A stretch of 64,000 nt of DNA from Pseudomonas wenzhouensis (GTDB lineage: Bacteria; Pseudomonadota; Gammaproteobacteria; Pseudomonadales; Pseudomonadaceae): positions 1,612,001 through 1,676,000 of the forward strand of contig NZ_CP072610.1 in assembly GCF_021029445.1 (NCBI RefSeq), read 5' to 3'. Below the pieces are notes generated by a model, which did no database searches, had not been told where the DNA came from, and saw nothing but the letters and a program-made list of their open reading frames with translations. Both the position numbers and the translations under genes were made by a program. The first letter of the stretch is position 1; every line of letters starts with the position of its first letter. Shown here piece by piece: positions 23,599-33,699 of this stretch.

Positions 23599-26166
23599 TT
23601 AGATCTGCGTCTTCCATGTATATAACAGTTCCAGTGCCTTGCGTGGGGTCAGATCATCCGGATTGATCTTGCCCAATTGCTCCAACAGCGGGTGTGGCAC
23701 GCTGGCGAACAGGTCGCTCTGCATCGGCACCTGCGGTTGGCCAGCTTGCTGGCGGGGCATATCGTGCGCCAGGCTGGTGGCTTCCAGGCGCGCCAGGTGT
23801 TCACGGGCGCGGCTGATGACCGTGCCGGGTACGCCGGCCAGTTGCGCCACCGCCAGGCCGTAGCTCTGGCTCGCCGGCCCAGGCTGGACATGGTGGAGGA
23901 AGACGATGCGTTCGTTGTGCTCGGTGGCCGAAAGGTGCACGTTGGCCACTACCGGTTCGCTGTCCGGCAGGACGGTCAGCTCGAAGTAGTGGGTGGCGAA
24001 GAGGGTGAAGGCGCGCAGGTGCGCCAGGTGTTCGGCTGCCGACCAGGCCAGCGACAAGCCATCGAAGGTGCTGGTGCCGCGGCCAACCTCGTCCATCAGC
24101 ACCAGGCTGCGCTCGCTGGCGTTGTGCAGGATATTGGCGGTTTCGCTCATCTCCACCATGAAGGTCGAACGACCGCCGGCCAGATCGTCGGAGGAGCCGA
24201 TGCGAGTGAAGATGCGATCCACCAGCGACAGCTCGCAGGCCGCCGCCGGGACGAAGCTGCCGATATGGGCGAGCAGCACGATCAGCGCGGTCTGGCGCAT
24301 GTAGGTGGATTTACCACCCATGTTCGGCCCGGTGATGATGAGCATGCGGCGGTTGTCGTCGAGATCCAGGTCGTTGGCCACGAAGGGCGTGGTCAGCACC
24401 TGTTCGACCACCGGATGACGGCCCTGATCGATACGCATGCACGGCTCATCGACGAAGCGCGGACGGTTCAGGTCGAGGTTCAGCGCACGCTCGGCCAGGT
24501 TGCTCAGTACGTCCAGTTCAGCCAGTGCCGCCGCACTGTCCTGCAGCGGTGCCAGGTGGCCGATCAGGCGTTCCAGCAGTTCGTCGTAGAGCATCTTCTC
24601 ACGCGCCAGGGCGCGGCTCTTGGCCGACAGCGCCTTGTCTTCGAAATCCTTGAGCTCGGGGGTGATAAAGCGCTCGGCGCCCTTGAGCGTCTGCCGGCGG
24701 ATGTAATCAGCGGGTGCCGATTCGGCCTGCTTGGTCGGCAGTTCGATGAAGTAACCGTGTACGCGGTTGTAGCCGACCTTGAGGTTGGCCAGGCCGGTAC
24801 GGGCTTTCTCGCGCGCCTCCAGATCCATGAGGAACTGGCCGGCGTTCTCGCTCATGGCCTGCAGCTCGTCCAGCTCGGCGTCATAGCCGGTCTTGAGGAC
24901 ACCACCATCACGGATCACCGCCGGCGGGTTGTCGATGATGGCGCGGGCCAGCAGATCGGCCAGCTCCGGGTAGGTGGCGATGCTATTGGCTAGTTGCTGC
25001 AGGTGCGGGGTGTCCAGCGTGGTCATCGCCCGTTGCAGTTCGGGCAAGGCGGCCAGGGCATCGCGCAGGCGAGCGAGGTCGCGCGGGCGCGCGTTGCGCA
25101 GGCCGATACGGGCGAGAATGCGCTCCAGGTCGCCGATCTCCTTGAGCTGCGGTTGCAGCGACTCGAAGCGATAACCGTCGAGCAGGCAGGCGATGGCGTC
25201 CTGGCGCGCCTCGAGCACCATGCGATCACGCAGCGGGCGGTTCAGCCAGCGACCGAGCAGGCGGCTGGCCATGGCAGTCTGGCAGCGATCCATGACCGAT
25301 TGCAGGGTGTTGTCGCGGCCGCCGGCGAGGTTGATGTCCAGCTCCAGGTTACGGCGACTGGCGCCATCGAGGATCACGGTGTCGTCCAGACGCTCATGAC
25401 GCAGGCTGCGCAGGTGGGGCAGGGCGGTGCGCTGGGTTTCCTTGGCATAAGCCAGCAGGCAACCGGCGGCGCCGATGGCCAGGGTCAGGTTCTCGCAGCC
25501 GAAGCCTTTCAGGTCCTGGGTGCCGAACTGCTGGCACAGGCTCTTGAAGGCACTGTCGCGGTCGAAGTCCCAGGGCGCGCGGCGGCGCGAACCCTTGCGC
25601 TTTTCCGCCGGCAGGCCCTGCGGCCAGTCGTCCGGGATCAGCAGTTCGGCGGGGTTGAGGCGCTCCAGCTCGGCCAGCAGGTTCTCCCAGCCCTTGATCT
25701 CCTGCACGCTGAAACGGCCGCTGGTGATGTCCAGCACGGCCAGACCAAACAGGCGTTCATCACCGAGTACGGCAGCCAACAGGTTGTCGCGGTGCTCGTC
25801 GAGCAGGGCTTCGTCGCTGATGGTACCGGGGGTGATGATGCGCACCACCTGGCGCTCCACCGGGCCCTTGCTGGTGGTCGGATCGCCGATCTGTTCGCAG
25901 ATCACCACCGACTCGCCAAGCTTGACCAGCTTGGCCAGGTAGCCTTCCACCGAATGGAAGGGGATGCCACACATGGGGATCGACTGGCCGGCCGACTGAC
26001 CGCGGGCCGTCAGGGTGATGTCCAGCAGTTTTGCGGCTTTCTTCGCGTCTTCGTAGAAAATCTCGTAGAAGTCACCCATGCGATAGAACATCAGCTGATC
26101 CGGGTGCTGGTTCTTCAGCTTCCAGTACTGCTGCATCATCGGGGTGTGTGCTGAAAGATCCGTCAT
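23599..26166 (-). CDS. mutS: DNA mismatch repair protein MutS
   Basis: Mismatch-recognition ATPase of 855 residues, starting [22 protein letters not shown] at 26166. Domain I has the mismatch-binding Phe-x-Glu (MGDFYEIF), then connector, lever and clamp domains, then the ATPase with Walker [10 protein letters not shown] and Walker [15 protein letters not shown]. The reading frame stays open far upstream through the opposite-strand cinA and recA, but homology begins at 26166. Confidence 0.98.
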   Translation of the reverse strand: MTDLSAHTPMMQQYWKLKNQHPDQLMFYRMGDFYEIFYEDAKKAAKLLDITLTARGQSAGQSIPMCGIPFHSVEGYLAKLVKLGESVVICEQIGDPTTSKGPVERQVVRIITPGTISDEALLDEHRDNLLAAVLGDERLFGLAVLDITSGRFSVQEIKGWENLLAELERLNPAELLIPDDWPQGLPAEKRKGSRRRAPWDFDRDSAFKSLCQQFGTQDLKGFGCENLTLAIGAAGCLLAYAKETQRTALPHLRSLRHERLDDTVILDGASRRNLELDINLAGGRDNTLQSVMDRCQTAMASRLLGRWLNRPLRDRMVLEARQDAIACLLDGYRFESLQPQLKEIGDLERILARIGLRNARPRDLARLRDALAALPELQRAMTTLDTPHLQQLANSIATYPELADLLARAIIDNPPAVIRDGGVLKTGYDAELDELQAMSENAGQFLMDLEAREKARTGLANLKVGYNRVHGYFIELPTKQAESAPADYIRRQTLKGAERFITPELKDFEDKALSAKSRALAREKMLYDELLERLIGHLAPLQDSAAALAELDVLSNLAERALNLDLNRPRFVDEPCMRIDQGRHPVVEQVLTTPFVANDLDLDDNRRMLIITGPNMGGKSTYMRQTALIVLLAHIGSFVPAAACELSLVDRIFTRIGSSDDLAGGRSTFMVEMSETANILHNASERSLVLMDEVGRGTSTFDGLSLAWSAAEHLAHLRAFTLFATHYFELTVLPDSEPVVANVHLSATEHNERIVFLHHVQPGPASQSYGLAVAQLAGVPGTVISRAREHLARLEATSLAHDMPRQQAGQPQVPMQSDLFASVPHPLLEQLGKINPDDLTPRKALELLYTWKTQI

Positions 26167-26244
26167 GGTCTCGACTGTCCGGTTTAAATCGCAAAAGCGC
26201 CTAGTGTAGGGTATCGGGCTTACTCGTTTCACCCCGGAGAAGAT

Positions 26245-26745
26245 ATGGATTGCATCAGCCAACTGGCCGCGCAGCTCGGCCGGCAACTGCAGGATGCCGG
26301 CGCCCAGGTCACCACGGCCGAGTCCTGTACCGGCGGAGGCATCGCCGAGGCGATTACGCGGATTGCCGGCAGTTCGGCCTGGTTCGAAGCTGGTTACGTC
26401 ACTTACTCCAATGCACAGAAAACCAGGCAACTGGGGGTGCCGGCCGAGTTGTTCGCCAGCGTTGGGGCCGTCAGTCGTGAAGTGGTGGAGGCCATGGTGC
26501 GTGGTGCCCAGGCCCATAGCGGTGCACGCTACGCGGTTGCCGTCAGTGGTGTGGCCGGCCCCGGTGGGGGTTCCGAGGAAAAACCGGTCGGAACCGTCTG
26601 GCTGGCCTGGGGCGATGGCGAGCGTCTTTACAGCGTGCGCAGGCAGTTCTCCGGAAACCGCGACGAGGTGCGCCGACAAACGGTCGAGGCCGCTCTGGCA
26701 GGGCTTTCGCGCCTGCTTGCAGAGGAAAATCCGTCTGCGGGGTAG
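26245..26745 (+). CDS. pncC: CinA C-terminal-type nicotinamide-nucleotide amidohydrolase
   Basis: The 166-residue single-domain protein matches the CinA C-terminal/PncC family, which deamidates nicotinamide mononucleotide to nicotinic acid mononucleotide. It has [23 protein letters not shown] and [10 protein letters not shown] followed by [10 protein letters not shown]. The N-terminal MoaB-like CinA domain is absent, which is normal for this subtype. It is divergent from mutS (78-base gap) and upstream of recA, as in many gammaproteobacteria. Confidence 0.93.
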   Translation: MDCISQLAAQLGRQLQDAGAQVTTAESCTGGGIAEAITRIAGSSAWFEAGYVTYSNAQKTRQLGVPAELFASVGAVSREVVEAMVRGAQAHSGARYAVAVSGVAGPGGGSEEKPVGTVWLAWGDGERLYSVRRQFSGNRDEVRRQTVEAALAGLSRLLAEENPSAG

Positions 26746-26772
26746 GCGGGCGACTTGCCCTGTGGAATAATA

Positions 26773-26788
26773 CTGGCTACTTATACAG
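26773..26788 (+). promoter_or_regulatory. LexA (SOS) box of recA
   Basis: The 16-base site CTGGCTACTTATACAG fits CTG-N10-CAG with an AT-rich centre. It lies 45-60 bases upstream of the recA start. LexA repression of recA is established in Pseudomonas. Confidence 0.8.
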
Positions 26789-26832
26789 TTGTTGGCGGCC
26801 TGTAAGGCCCTTGTTAATACGTGAGGATGGTA

Positions 26833-27876
26833 ATGGACGAGAACAAGAAGCGCGCCTTGGCGGCTGCCCTGGGCCAGATCGAGAAGCAGTTCGGCAAGGG
26901 CGCGGTGATGCGCATGGGCGACCATGAGCGTCAGGCCATTCCGGCCATCTCCACGGGTTCGCTGGGTTTGGACATCGCCCTTGGTATCGGCGGTCTGCCG
27001 AAGGGCCGGATCGTCGAAATCTACGGCCCGGAATCCTCTGGTAAGACGACCCTGACCCTGTCGGTGATCGCCGAGGCGCAGAAGCATGGCGCTACCTGTG
27101 CCTTCGTCGACGCCGAGCACGCGCTGGATCCCGACTACGCCGGCAAGCTTGGCGTCAATGTCGATGACCTGCTGGTGTCGCAGCCGGATACCGGCGAGCA
27201 GGCGCTGGAAATCACCGACATGCTGGTGCGCTCCAATGCCATCGACGTGATCATCGTCGACTCCGTGGCGGCTCTGGTGCCCAAGGCGGAAATCGAAGGT
27301 GAGATGGGTGACATGCACGTCGGTCTGCAGGCGCGTCTCATGAGTCAGGCACTGCGCAAGATCACCGGTAACATCAAGAACGCCAACTGCCTGGTGATCT
27401 TCATCAACCAGATTCGCATGAAGATCGGCGTGATGTTCGGCAGCCCGGAAACCACCACCGGTGGTAACGCGCTGAAGTTCTACTCCTCGGTTCGTCTGGA
27501 TATCCGCCGCACTGGCGCGGTCAAGGAAGGCGAGGAAGTGGTCGGTAGTGAAACCCGTGTGAAAATCGTCAAGAACAAGGTCGCGCCGCCTTTCCGCCAG
27601 GCCGAGTTCCAGATCCTCTACGGCAAGGGTATCTACCGTAACGGCGAGATCATCGATCTGGGCGTGCAGCAGGGGCTGGTCGAGAAATCTGGCGCCTGGT
27701 ACAGCTATCAGGGCAACAAGATCGGCCAGGGCAAGGCCAATGCTGCCAAGTTCCTGGAAGACAATCCGGCAGTGGCCCGTGAGATCGAAGACCAGATTCG
27801 TCAGAAACTGCTGGTCAGCAATGCACCAGCAAAGGCTGCCGCTGACGATCTGGCTGACGCAGAAGTCGACTTCTAA
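26833..27876 (+). CDS. recA: Recombinase RecA
   Basis: Forms the DNA-strand-exchange filament and promotes LexA self-cleavage. The start at 26833 gives [29 protein letters not shown] and 347 residues; in-frame GTG at 26821 and ATG at 26827 are less likely. Walker [10 protein letters not shown], the [10 protein letters not shown] stretch, loop 1 and loop 2 ([21 protein letters not shown]) are intact. recX follows 11 bases later, and a LexA box is upstream. Confidence 0.99.
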   Translation: MDENKKRALAAALGQIEKQFGKGAVMRMGDHERQAIPAISTGSLGLDIALGIGGLPKGRIVEIYGPESSGKTTLTLSVIAEAQKHGATCAFVDAEHALDPDYAGKLGVNVDDLLVSQPDTGEQALEITDMLVRSNAIDVIIVDSVAALVPKAEIEGEMGDMHVGLQARLMSQALRKITGNIKNANCLVIFINQIRMKIGVMFGSPETTTGGNALKFYSSVRLDIRRTGAVKEGEEVVGSETRVKIVKNKVAPPFRQAEFQILYGKGIYRNGEIIDLGVQQGLVEKSGAWYSYQGNKIGQGKANAAKFLEDNPAVAREIEDQIRQKLLVSNAPAKAAADDLADAEVDF

Positions 27877-27887
27877 GTTATCAGCGC

Positions 27888-28349
27888 ATGAGCGTTGTAC
27901 TGGATAACCCGCTCGCCGTTCGGCGAGCGGCCATGGATCTGCTGGCGCGACGTGAGCATGGGCGTGTCGAGTTGATGCGCAAGCTGCGCAAGCGCGGCGC
28001 TCCCGAGGCGCTGGTCGAGGCTGCTTTGCAGCGTCTTGCAGAAGAGGGCTTGCTGTCCGAGGCGCGCTATCTGGAAAGTTTCGTTGCCTACAAGGCGCGC
28101 GCCGGTTATGGGCCGCAACGTATCCGTGAAGAGCTGGGGCAGCGCGGGCTGGCGCGTGGCGATATCGATCAGGCTTTGCGTGACAGTGGTATCGACTGGT
28201 TCGAGCAATTGCGTGAAACCTGGCAACGCAAGTTTGCTGGCCGGCTGCCCGTCGATGCCCGCGAGCGGGCCCAGCAGGGCCGGTTTCTGGCGTACCGGGG
28301 TTATTCGTTGGAGATGATCGGGCGTCTGTTGCGCGGTTGCGATGAATAG
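27888..28349 (+). CDS. recX: Regulatory protein RecX
   Basis: Inhibitor of RecA filament extension. The 153-residue, Arg/Leu-rich protein shows the typical repeats of three-helix units: [42 protein letters not shown] and KFAGRLP. It begins 11 bases after recA and is probably transcribed with it. It ends 13 bases short of a convergent gene. Confidence 0.95.
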   Translation: MSVVLDNPLAVRRAAMDLLARREHGRVELMRKLRKRGAPEALVEAALQRLAEEGLLSEARYLESFVAYKARAGYGPQRIREELGQRGLARGDIDQALRDSGIDWFEQLRETWQRKFAGRLPVDARERAQQGRFLAYRGYSLEMIGRLLRGCDE

Positions 28350-28362
28350 CGCGGAAGTCGGC

Positions 28363-29244
28363 TCAGGCAGGCTGAACTGTAAGTTGGCGTAGGTGGTTGG
28401 GAACATCCGGTGCGCCCGCCAGGCGCAGCCCTTCGCCCAGGGCAGTGGCTTGCGGGTGAGCTTTAGGCAGCAGAAGAAACTCCGGGGTATCGGCTTTTTT
28501 CAGCAGTGACAGGCGCGCATAGGGTATGCCGTTGTCCAGCAGCAAGCCCATGAACCCAGGGTCACTCCAGGCTGCTTCCGGCATGGCCAGGACGTGATAG
28601 CGATTTTGCAGATTGTTCAGGCCGGCTTCATTAAGTCGATAGCGCAGCAGATTGGCCGGTAGCTGCGCTTCCAGTTCGCGTCTGCGTGCATAGGCAATGG
28701 CGCCTGCAAAGGCTTCGCCTTGTGTTTCCCCTGACCAGAAGACACGCGCGCCTCGCCAGTTGGCCTGGCGCAGTTCGACTGGCTCGCCGGCCAAAAAGCG
28801 TGGCAAAGGTTGGCCGATGGTTTTGACGAAATCCCTGTAGCTGATGATGCGCACGTGCCTGCAGTGTTCGCTGGCTGCATAGTCTTCGAAACTTGAGTAG
28901 CCGGGGGCCGGGCAGGGGCAGGCGAAACCGTCGATCAGGCGTAGATCGAAAGACTGCAGGTGCTGCGTTTGTGCTTCCACAACCTGAGTCAGTGCGTGGT
29001 GGGCCTGGGCCTTGTCTTCCTGTACGGGCCCCGAGAGTGCGCCGCGAGACAGGTTGAGCAGCAACTGCAGTTGTGGGCCTTCATGCCAGCCAATGCTCTC
29101 GACTGGTGCAGGCAGTGCCTTGAATGGCAGGCGCAAGGCACTGGCCTTGGCGAAAATCTGTCGTGAGCCACGGCCAAGCAGGCCCAGGCGTTGCGCCAGG
29201 GCTGCCAGGCGGCCACTCAACGTTGAGGATTCGGACAGGCTCAT
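28363..29244 (-). CDS. Conserved hypothetical protein (DUF6685-like)
   Basis: Not assigned a function. The soluble-looking protein is 293 residues from the ATG at 29244 (MSLSESSTLSGRL) or 314 from the in-frame ATG at 29307, and neither has a strong ribosome site. Visible features are a basic N-terminal part, a short cysteine pair (CPCPAPGYSSFEDY) and LLLDNGIPYARLSLLKKADTPEFLLLPKAHP near the C terminus. I see no signal peptide or membrane helix. I recall a homologue beside DUF2835 and pyrD in P. aeruginosa. The DUF6685 name is from memory and unverified. Confidence 0.75.
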   Translation of the reverse strand: MSLSESSTLSGRLAALAQRLGLLGRGSRQIFAKASALRLPFKALPAPVESIGWHEGPQLQLLLNLSRGALSGPVQEDKAQAHHALTQVVEAQTQHLQSFDLRLIDGFACPCPAPGYSSFEDYAASEHCRHVRIISYRDFVKTIGQPLPRFLAGEPVELRQANWRGARVFWSGETQGEAFAGAIAYARRRELEAQLPANLLRYRLNEAGLNNLQNRYHVLAMPEAAWSDPGFMGLLLDNGIPYARLSLLKKADTPEFLLLPKAHPQATALGEGLRLAGAPDVPNHLRQLTVQPA

Positions 29245-29388
29245 AGCCGACAGATCATTCCCGAGGCATTCGCTGCAGTGTGGCAGACACGCACGCCTAT
29301 TGCCCATACGGCTTGGTATGGCAGGTATGTATCTGCTGCTGTGAGGGGCTGTGGCAAAATAGCCGCATTCATTTGCGAGGGTGCCTCC

Positions 29389-29610
29389 ATGCCCAGCTTG
29401 GTGCTGGATATTGCGTTATCGGCCGAACGGTTGCAGGCCGTCTATCGCGGGACTGCCAACCGGATTATGGCGCAAAGCCGCGATGGGCGTCGCGTCAGTT
29501 TGCCGGCCCATCACCTGCGGCCCTATCTGACTCATGCCGGGATCTATGGTTCCTTCGTGCTGGAGTTCAGCAGCACCGGCGAGTTGCTCAGCTTACGCCC
29601 TCTGGACTGA
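29389..29610 (+). CDS. DUF2835 family small protein
   Basis: The 73-residue protein is [22 protein letters not shown] onward, with [38 protein letters not shown]; this layout fits DUF2835 of gammaproteobacteria. GAGG lies about 8 bases before the chosen start, and upstream in-frame ATGs are not conserved. Its role is unknown. It sits about 90 bases before pyrD on the same strand and may share its transcript. Confidence 0.82.
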   Translation: MPSLVLDIALSAERLQAVYRGTANRIMAQSRDGRRVSLPAHHLRPYLTHAGIYGSFVLEFSSTGELLSLRPLD

Positions 29611-29698
29611 TTCTGGCGGCCTGCCTCGCGCCAGCAGTGCCTGCGCGGCTATAATCGACGACTTGCCAATTTCACCATCTATCGAGCTAAGCCTGCCC

Positions 29699-30721
29699 AT
29701 GTACTCACTGGCCCGCGAGCTGCTGTTCAAACTGTCCCCGGAAACCTCTCACGAGCTGTCCATCGATCTGATCGGTGCCGGTGGCCGGCTGGGGCTCAAT
29801 GCTCTGCTGACCAAGGCACCGGCCAACCTGCCGGTCAATGTTATGGGGCTGCAGTTCGCCAATCCGGTTGGTCTGGCGGCAGGCCTGGATAAGAACGGTG
29901 ATGCCATCGACGGCTTCGCTCAGCTTGGTTTCGGTTTCGTCGAGATCGGCACCGTGACCCCGCGCCCGCAGCCCGGCAATCCCAAGCCGCGCCTGTTCCG
30001 CCTGCCGGAGGCCGAGGCGGTGATCAATCGCATGGGTTTCAACAACCATGGGGTCGACCATCTGCTGGCGCGCGTTCAAGCGGCGAAGTTCAAGGGTGTA
30101 CTGGGGATCAATATCGGCAAGAACTTCGATACGCCGGTCGAGCGGGCGGTGGATGATTACCTGACCTGCCTGGACAAGGTGTACGCCCATGCCAGCTATG
30201 TCACGGTCAATGTCAGCTCGCCCAATACGCCTGGGCTGCGCAGCCTGCAGTTCGGTGACTCGCTGAAGGAGCTGCTCGAGGCACTGCGTCGCCGTCAGGA
30301 AGACCTGGCTCAGGAGTACGGCAAGCGCGTACCGCTGGCGATCAAGATCGCCCCGGACATGAGCGATGAAGAGACTGCGTTGGTCGCTGCCGCCCTGCTG
30401 GGGGCAGATATGGACGCGGTGATCGCCACCAACACCACGCTCAGCCGCGAAGGTGTCGAGGGGCTGGCTCATGGCGATGAAGCCGGTGGTCTGTCGGGGG
30501 CGCCGGTCCGTGACAAGAGCACGCATATCGTCAAGGTGCTGGCCGGTGAACTGTCGGGTCGTTTGCCGATCATCGCGGTCGGCGGTATTACCGAGGGCAA
30601 ACACGCAGCGGAGAAAATCGCTGCAGGTGCGAGCCTGGTGCAGATCTATTCGGGATTCATCTACAAGGGGCCGGCGCTGATTCGCGAGGCGGTGGATGCG
30701 ATTGCCGCGCTGCGTAAATGA
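29699..30721 (+). CDS. pyrD: Dihydroorotate dehydrogenase (quinone), class 2
   Basis: Membrane-associated FMN enzyme that oxidises dihydroorotate to orotate with quinone in pyrimidine synthesis. The start at 29699 ([21 protein letters not shown]) gives 340 residues, and the N-terminal helix pair for membrane and quinone contact identifies class 2. Other motifs are [14 protein letters not shown], the catalytic-Ser region [15 protein letters not shown], and the FMN-phosphate site [20 protein letters not shown]. Confidence 0.97.
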   Translation: MYSLARELLFKLSPETSHELSIDLIGAGGRLGLNALLTKAPANLPVNVMGLQFANPVGLAAGLDKNGDAIDGFAQLGFGFVEIGTVTPRPQPGNPKPRLFRLPEAEAVINRMGFNNHGVDHLLARVQAAKFKGVLGINIGKNFDTPVERAVDDYLTCLDKVYAHASYVTVNVSSPNTPGLRSLQFGDSLKELLEALRRRQEDLAQEYGKRVPLAIKIAPDMSDEETALVAAALLGADMDAVIATNTTLSREGVEGLAHGDEAGGLSGAPVRDKSTHIVKVLAGELSGRLPIIAVGGITEGKHAAEKIAAGASLVQIYSGFIYKGPALIREAVDAIAALRK

Positions 30722-30737
30722 GCCGCTTAAATGAATA

Positions 30738-30769
30738 GGGCTCCCGAAGGAGCCCCTGGGCTTGCGCCC
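30738..30769. terminator. Hairpins between convergent pyrD and rmf
   Basis: The stem GGGCTCC/GGAGCCC (30738-30744 with 30749-30755) with a CGAA loop is followed by a second short hairpin, GGGCTTGCGCCC. On the minus strand the first is followed by TATTCATTT, so it may end the rmf transcript; on the plus strand it may end pyrD. The T-runs are weak. Confidence 0.5.
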
Positions 30770-30814
30770 GCCGCCCGGAGGGGGTCGGCATGGTGAAGTC
30801 GGGTGTGATCCTGA

Positions 30815-31030
30815 TCAGCCGACAGCGTGAAGTTCGTTGAGTCGATGAATACCGGCCGTGCCGGTCAGCCCATCCCAGTTGTCACCACGGCCCTCACGCC
30901 AGCCATTGAGCCAGGCCTGACGAACCGAAGGTAGGGTAAAGGGGCAGAGTTCGCGGGATTTACCATTGATGCCGTACTGATAGCCGCGCAAAAAAGCTCT
31001 TTCTAACGGATCACGCTTAAGTCTTCTCAT
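30815..31030 (-). CDS. rmf: Ribosome modulation factor
   Basis: Small basic protein that dimerises 70S ribosomes into 100S particles in stationary phase. The 71-residue product begins MRRLKRDPLERAFLRGYQYGINGKSRELCPF and contains RQAWLNGWREGRGDNW, both RMF signatures. It has a long leader with several hairpins, one of which includes the Shine-Dalgarno sequence. Confidence 0.97.
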   Translation of the reverse strand: MRRLKRDPLERAFLRGYQYGINGKSRELCPFTLPSVRQAWLNGWREGRGDNWDGLTGTAGIHRLNELHAVG

Positions 31031-31137
31031 AGGGTGTTGCCCTCACTGTTGACTGTTATGTCCCGTTGGCCTTGTAGCAAGGCCGGGCAGACGTTCTATC
31101 TGCCAACGAAAGTTCGCTGCCGGCGTGGCGAACTTTC
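31031..31137 (-). promoter_or_regulatory. Structured leader of rmf
   Basis: Three perfect inverted repeats precede the rmf start. AGGG/CCCT (31031-31034 with 31040-31043) abuts the AUG and includes the GAGGG ribosome site. GGCCTTG/CAAGGCC (31068-31074 with 31078-31084) follows, then GAAAGTTCGC/GCGAACTTTC (31108-31117 with 31128-31137). Whether all three are transcribed depends on the unknown start site. The rest of the 418-base rmf-rlmKL gap (31138-31448) shows nothing I can name beyond presumed divergent promoters. Confidence 0.5.
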
Positions 31138-31448
31138 TGTGCCTTCACCGTTGCAGCGAAAGCCCTAGGTAGTGTTCTAACGAATGCACCGAGGCCTGTG
31201 AATGATCGATTTGTCATAAGGGCGTAACCTAAATGCAGGTGAAGCCATAAGGAGGCTGGAAATACATCCAGTCTCTTACAGCCAAACACCGTGATATCTG
31301 GCTGTGCGCAGCGATGCCGTCATTTTGCGAGTGCAAATGAGAGTGCTTACTTATTCCGGCGAAGGGTCGCGCTGTGACCTTTTGTCACTTATTTTGAGTC
31401 GAGGTGCATTGCTGCACCTCCCTGATTGCCATAGGCAGTGGAAGATCC

Positions 31449-33629
31449 ATGTCTGAACGTTACGAAATCGTACTGACCTGCCCCAAAGGGCTCGAAGGCC
31501 TGTTGCTGGAAGAGGCCAAGGCGCTGGGCCTGGAGGAGGTGCGCGAGCAGACTGCTGCAGTACGTGGTCATGCCGAGATCGAAGTGGCTTATCGCCTGTG
31601 TCTGTGGTCGCGCCTGGCCAACCGCGTGCTGCTGGTGCTGTCGCGCTTTGCCATGAACAACGCCGACGAGCTGTACGACGGCGTGCAGGCAGTGGACTGG
31701 CGGGATCATCTGCTGCCGGCCGGCAGTCTGGCGGTGGAGTTCAGCGGTAACGGCTCGGGTATCGATAACACCCACTTCGGTGCACTCAAGGTCAAGGATG
31801 CGATCGTCGACCGGCTGCGTACGGCTGGTGGCGAGCGGCCCAGTATCGACAAGCTCAACCCGGACCTGCGCGTGCATTTGCGTCTGGATCGTGGTGAGGC
31901 GGTGCTTTCCCTCGATCTTTCCGGGCACAGCCTGCACCAGCGCGGTTACCGTCTGCAGCAGGGGGCTGCACCGCTGAAGGAAAACCTGGCGGCCGCGATC
32001 CTGATTCGCGCCGGTTGGCCGCGTATCGCTGCCGAGGGCGGTGCATTGGCCGACCCGATGTGCGGTGTAGGCACGTTCCTGGTGGAGGCGGCGCTGATGG
32101 CTGCCGATATCGCCCCCAATCTCAGGCGTGAGCGTTGGGGGTTTTCCAACTGGCTCGGCCATGTGCCGGCCATCTGGAAAAAACTGCATGCCGAGGCCGA
32201 ACAACGGGCCGCAGCCGGCCTGGCCAAACCACCGCTGTGGATTCGTGGTTATGAGGCCGACCCGCGTCTGATTCAGCCAGGGCGCAACAACGTCGAGCGC
32301 GCCGGGTTGTCCGACTGGGTGAAGATCTATCAGGGCGAACTGGGCAGTTTCGAGCCGCGCCCGGATCAGAATCAGAAAGGTCTGGTGATCAGCAATCCGC
32401 CCTACGGAGAACGCCTGGGCGACGAAGCCAGCTTGCTGTACCTCTACCAGAACCTCGGCGAGCGCCTGCGCCAGGCCTGCCTGGGCTGGGAGGCAGCGGT
32501 ATTCACCGGCGCGCCGGAACTGGGCAAACGCATGGGCCTGCGCAGTCACAAGCAATACGCGTTCTGGAACGGTGCACTGCCGTGCAAGTTGTTGCTGATC
32601 AAGGTGCAGGTCGAGCAGTTCGTCACCAGTGAGCGGCGTGCGCGCGAGGATGATCAGCAGCCAGCGAACGAGGCGCCGCAGCAGGCGCGTCTGTCCGAAG
32701 GCGGGCAGATGTTCGCCAACCGCCTGCAGAAGAACCTCAAGCAACTGGGCAAATGGGCGCGTCGTGAGGGGGTCGAATGCTACCGTCTGTACGATGCCGA
32801 TATGCCCGAGTATGCCGTGGCGGTCGATCTGTACCGCGACTGGGTGCACGTACAGGAATATGCCGCACCACGTTCGGTCGACCCGGACAAGGCTCAGGCG
32901 CGGCTGCTCGACGCCTTGGCCGCAATCCCACAGGCGCTGGGCGTGGCGCAGAATCGCGTGGTGATCAAGCGCCGCGAGCGCCAGACCGGCACCAAGCAGT
33001 ATCAGCGTCAGGCGGCGCAGGGCGAGTTCATGGAGGTGAGCGAAGGCGGCGTCAAGCTGCTGGTCAATCTTACCGATTACCTGGATACCGGCCTGTTCCT
33101 CGATCATCGTCCGCTGCGTCTGCGCATTCAGCATGAGGCGGCCGGCAAGCGTTTCCTCAACCTGTTCTGCTACACCGCCACGGCCACCGTGCATGCGGCC
33201 AAGGGCGGGGCGCGCAGCACCACCAGCGTCGATCTGTCGAAAACCTACCTGGACTGGGCGCGGCGCAATCTCTCGCTCAACGGTTTTTCCGATAAGCATC
33301 GCCTGGAGCAGGGCGATGTGATGGCTTGGCTGGGTGACGATCGCGGCGAATACGACCTGATCTTCATCGACCCGCCGACCTTCTCCAATTCCAAGCGCAT
33401 GGAGGGCGTGTTCGATGTGCAGCGTGACCACGTCGAGCTGCTCGATCTGGCCATGGCGCGTCTGGCCCGTGGCGGCGTGCTGTACTTTTCCAACAACTTC
33501 CGCAAGTTCCAGTTGGATGAAAACCTGATGGCGCGCTATCAGGTCGAGGAGATCAGTGCGCAGACCCTGGATGCGGATTTCGCCCGCAACCCGAAGATCC
33601 ACCGCGCCTGGCGTTTCACCGCACGCTGA
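31449..33629 (+). CDS. rlmL: Bifunctional 23S rRNA methyltransferase RlmKL
   Basis: Fused enzyme that methylates 23S rRNA at G2445 (N2, RlmL half) and G2069 (N7, RlmK half). From the ATG at 31449 it has 726 residues: an N-terminal ferredoxin-like/THUMP region (about 1-160), the RlmL methyltransferase with ADPMCGVGTFLVEAALMA and catalytic NPPYGERLGDE, then the RlmK domain with FLNLFCYTATATVHAA and DPPTFSNSKRMEG. Length is typical of gammaproteobacterial fusions. Confidence 0.97.
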   Translation: MSERYEIVLTCPKGLEGLLLEEAKALGLEEVREQTAAVRGHAEIEVAYRLCLWSRLANRVLLVLSRFAMNNADELYDGVQAVDWRDHLLPAGSLAVEFSGNGSGIDNTHFGALKVKDAIVDRLRTAGGERPSIDKLNPDLRVHLRLDRGEAVLSLDLSGHSLHQRGYRLQQGAAPLKENLAAAILIRAGWPRIAAEGGALADPMCGVGTFLVEAALMAADIAPNLRRERWGFSNWLGHVPAIWKKLHAEAEQRAAAGLAKPPLWIRGYEADPRLIQPGRNNVERAGLSDWVKIYQGELGSFEPRPDQNQKGLVISNPPYGERLGDEASLLYLYQNLGERLRQACLGWEAAVFTGAPELGKRMGLRSHKQYAFWNGALPCKLLLIKVQVEQFVTSERRAREDDQQPANEAPQQARLSEGGQMFANRLQKNLKQLGKWARREGVECYRLYDADMPEYAVAVDLYRDWVHVQEYAAPRSVDPDKAQARLLDALAAIPQALGVAQNRVVIKRRERQTGTKQYQRQAAQGEFMEVSEGGVKLLVNLTDYLDTGLFLDHRPLRLRIQHEAAGKRFLNLFCYTATATVHAAKGGARSTTSVDLSKTYLDWARRNLSLNGFSDKHRLEQGDVMAWLGDDRGEYDLIFIDPPTFSNSKRMEGVFDVQRDHVELLDLAMARLARGGVLYFSNNFRKFQLDENLMARYQVEEISAQTLDADFARNPKIHRAWRFTAR

Positions 33630-33633
33630 CAGC

Positions 33634-33692
33634 GTAGCCCGGAGGCAATCCGGGGCTCAGGTTCAAAAGAGCCCGGACTGCATCCGGGCTAC
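33634..33692. repeat. REP inverted-repeat pair, GTAGCCCGGA family
   Basis: The arms GTAGCCCGGAGGCAATCCGG (33634 on) and GCCCGGACTGCATCCGGGCT (33671-33690) are inverted copies. They fill the gap between the convergent rlmKL and dacB genes, where the element could also act as a bidirectional transcription barrier. Confidence 0.8.
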
Positions 33693-33699
33693 GATTGGT

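Noticed and set aside
26167..27318. In-frame upstream extension of the mutS reading frame to 27318
   Set aside because: It runs antisense through pncC and into recA; MutS homology begins at 26166 and the extension has no family character.
31056..31289. 77-residue open frame upstream of rmf
   Set aside because: It overlaps the inverted repeats of the rmf leader and lacks family resemblance or a good ribosome site.
31389..33602. 737-residue antisense open frame opposite rlmKL
   Set aside because: Composition (Gln/His/Arg-rich) and total overlap with the confident rlmKL gene mark it as a shadow.
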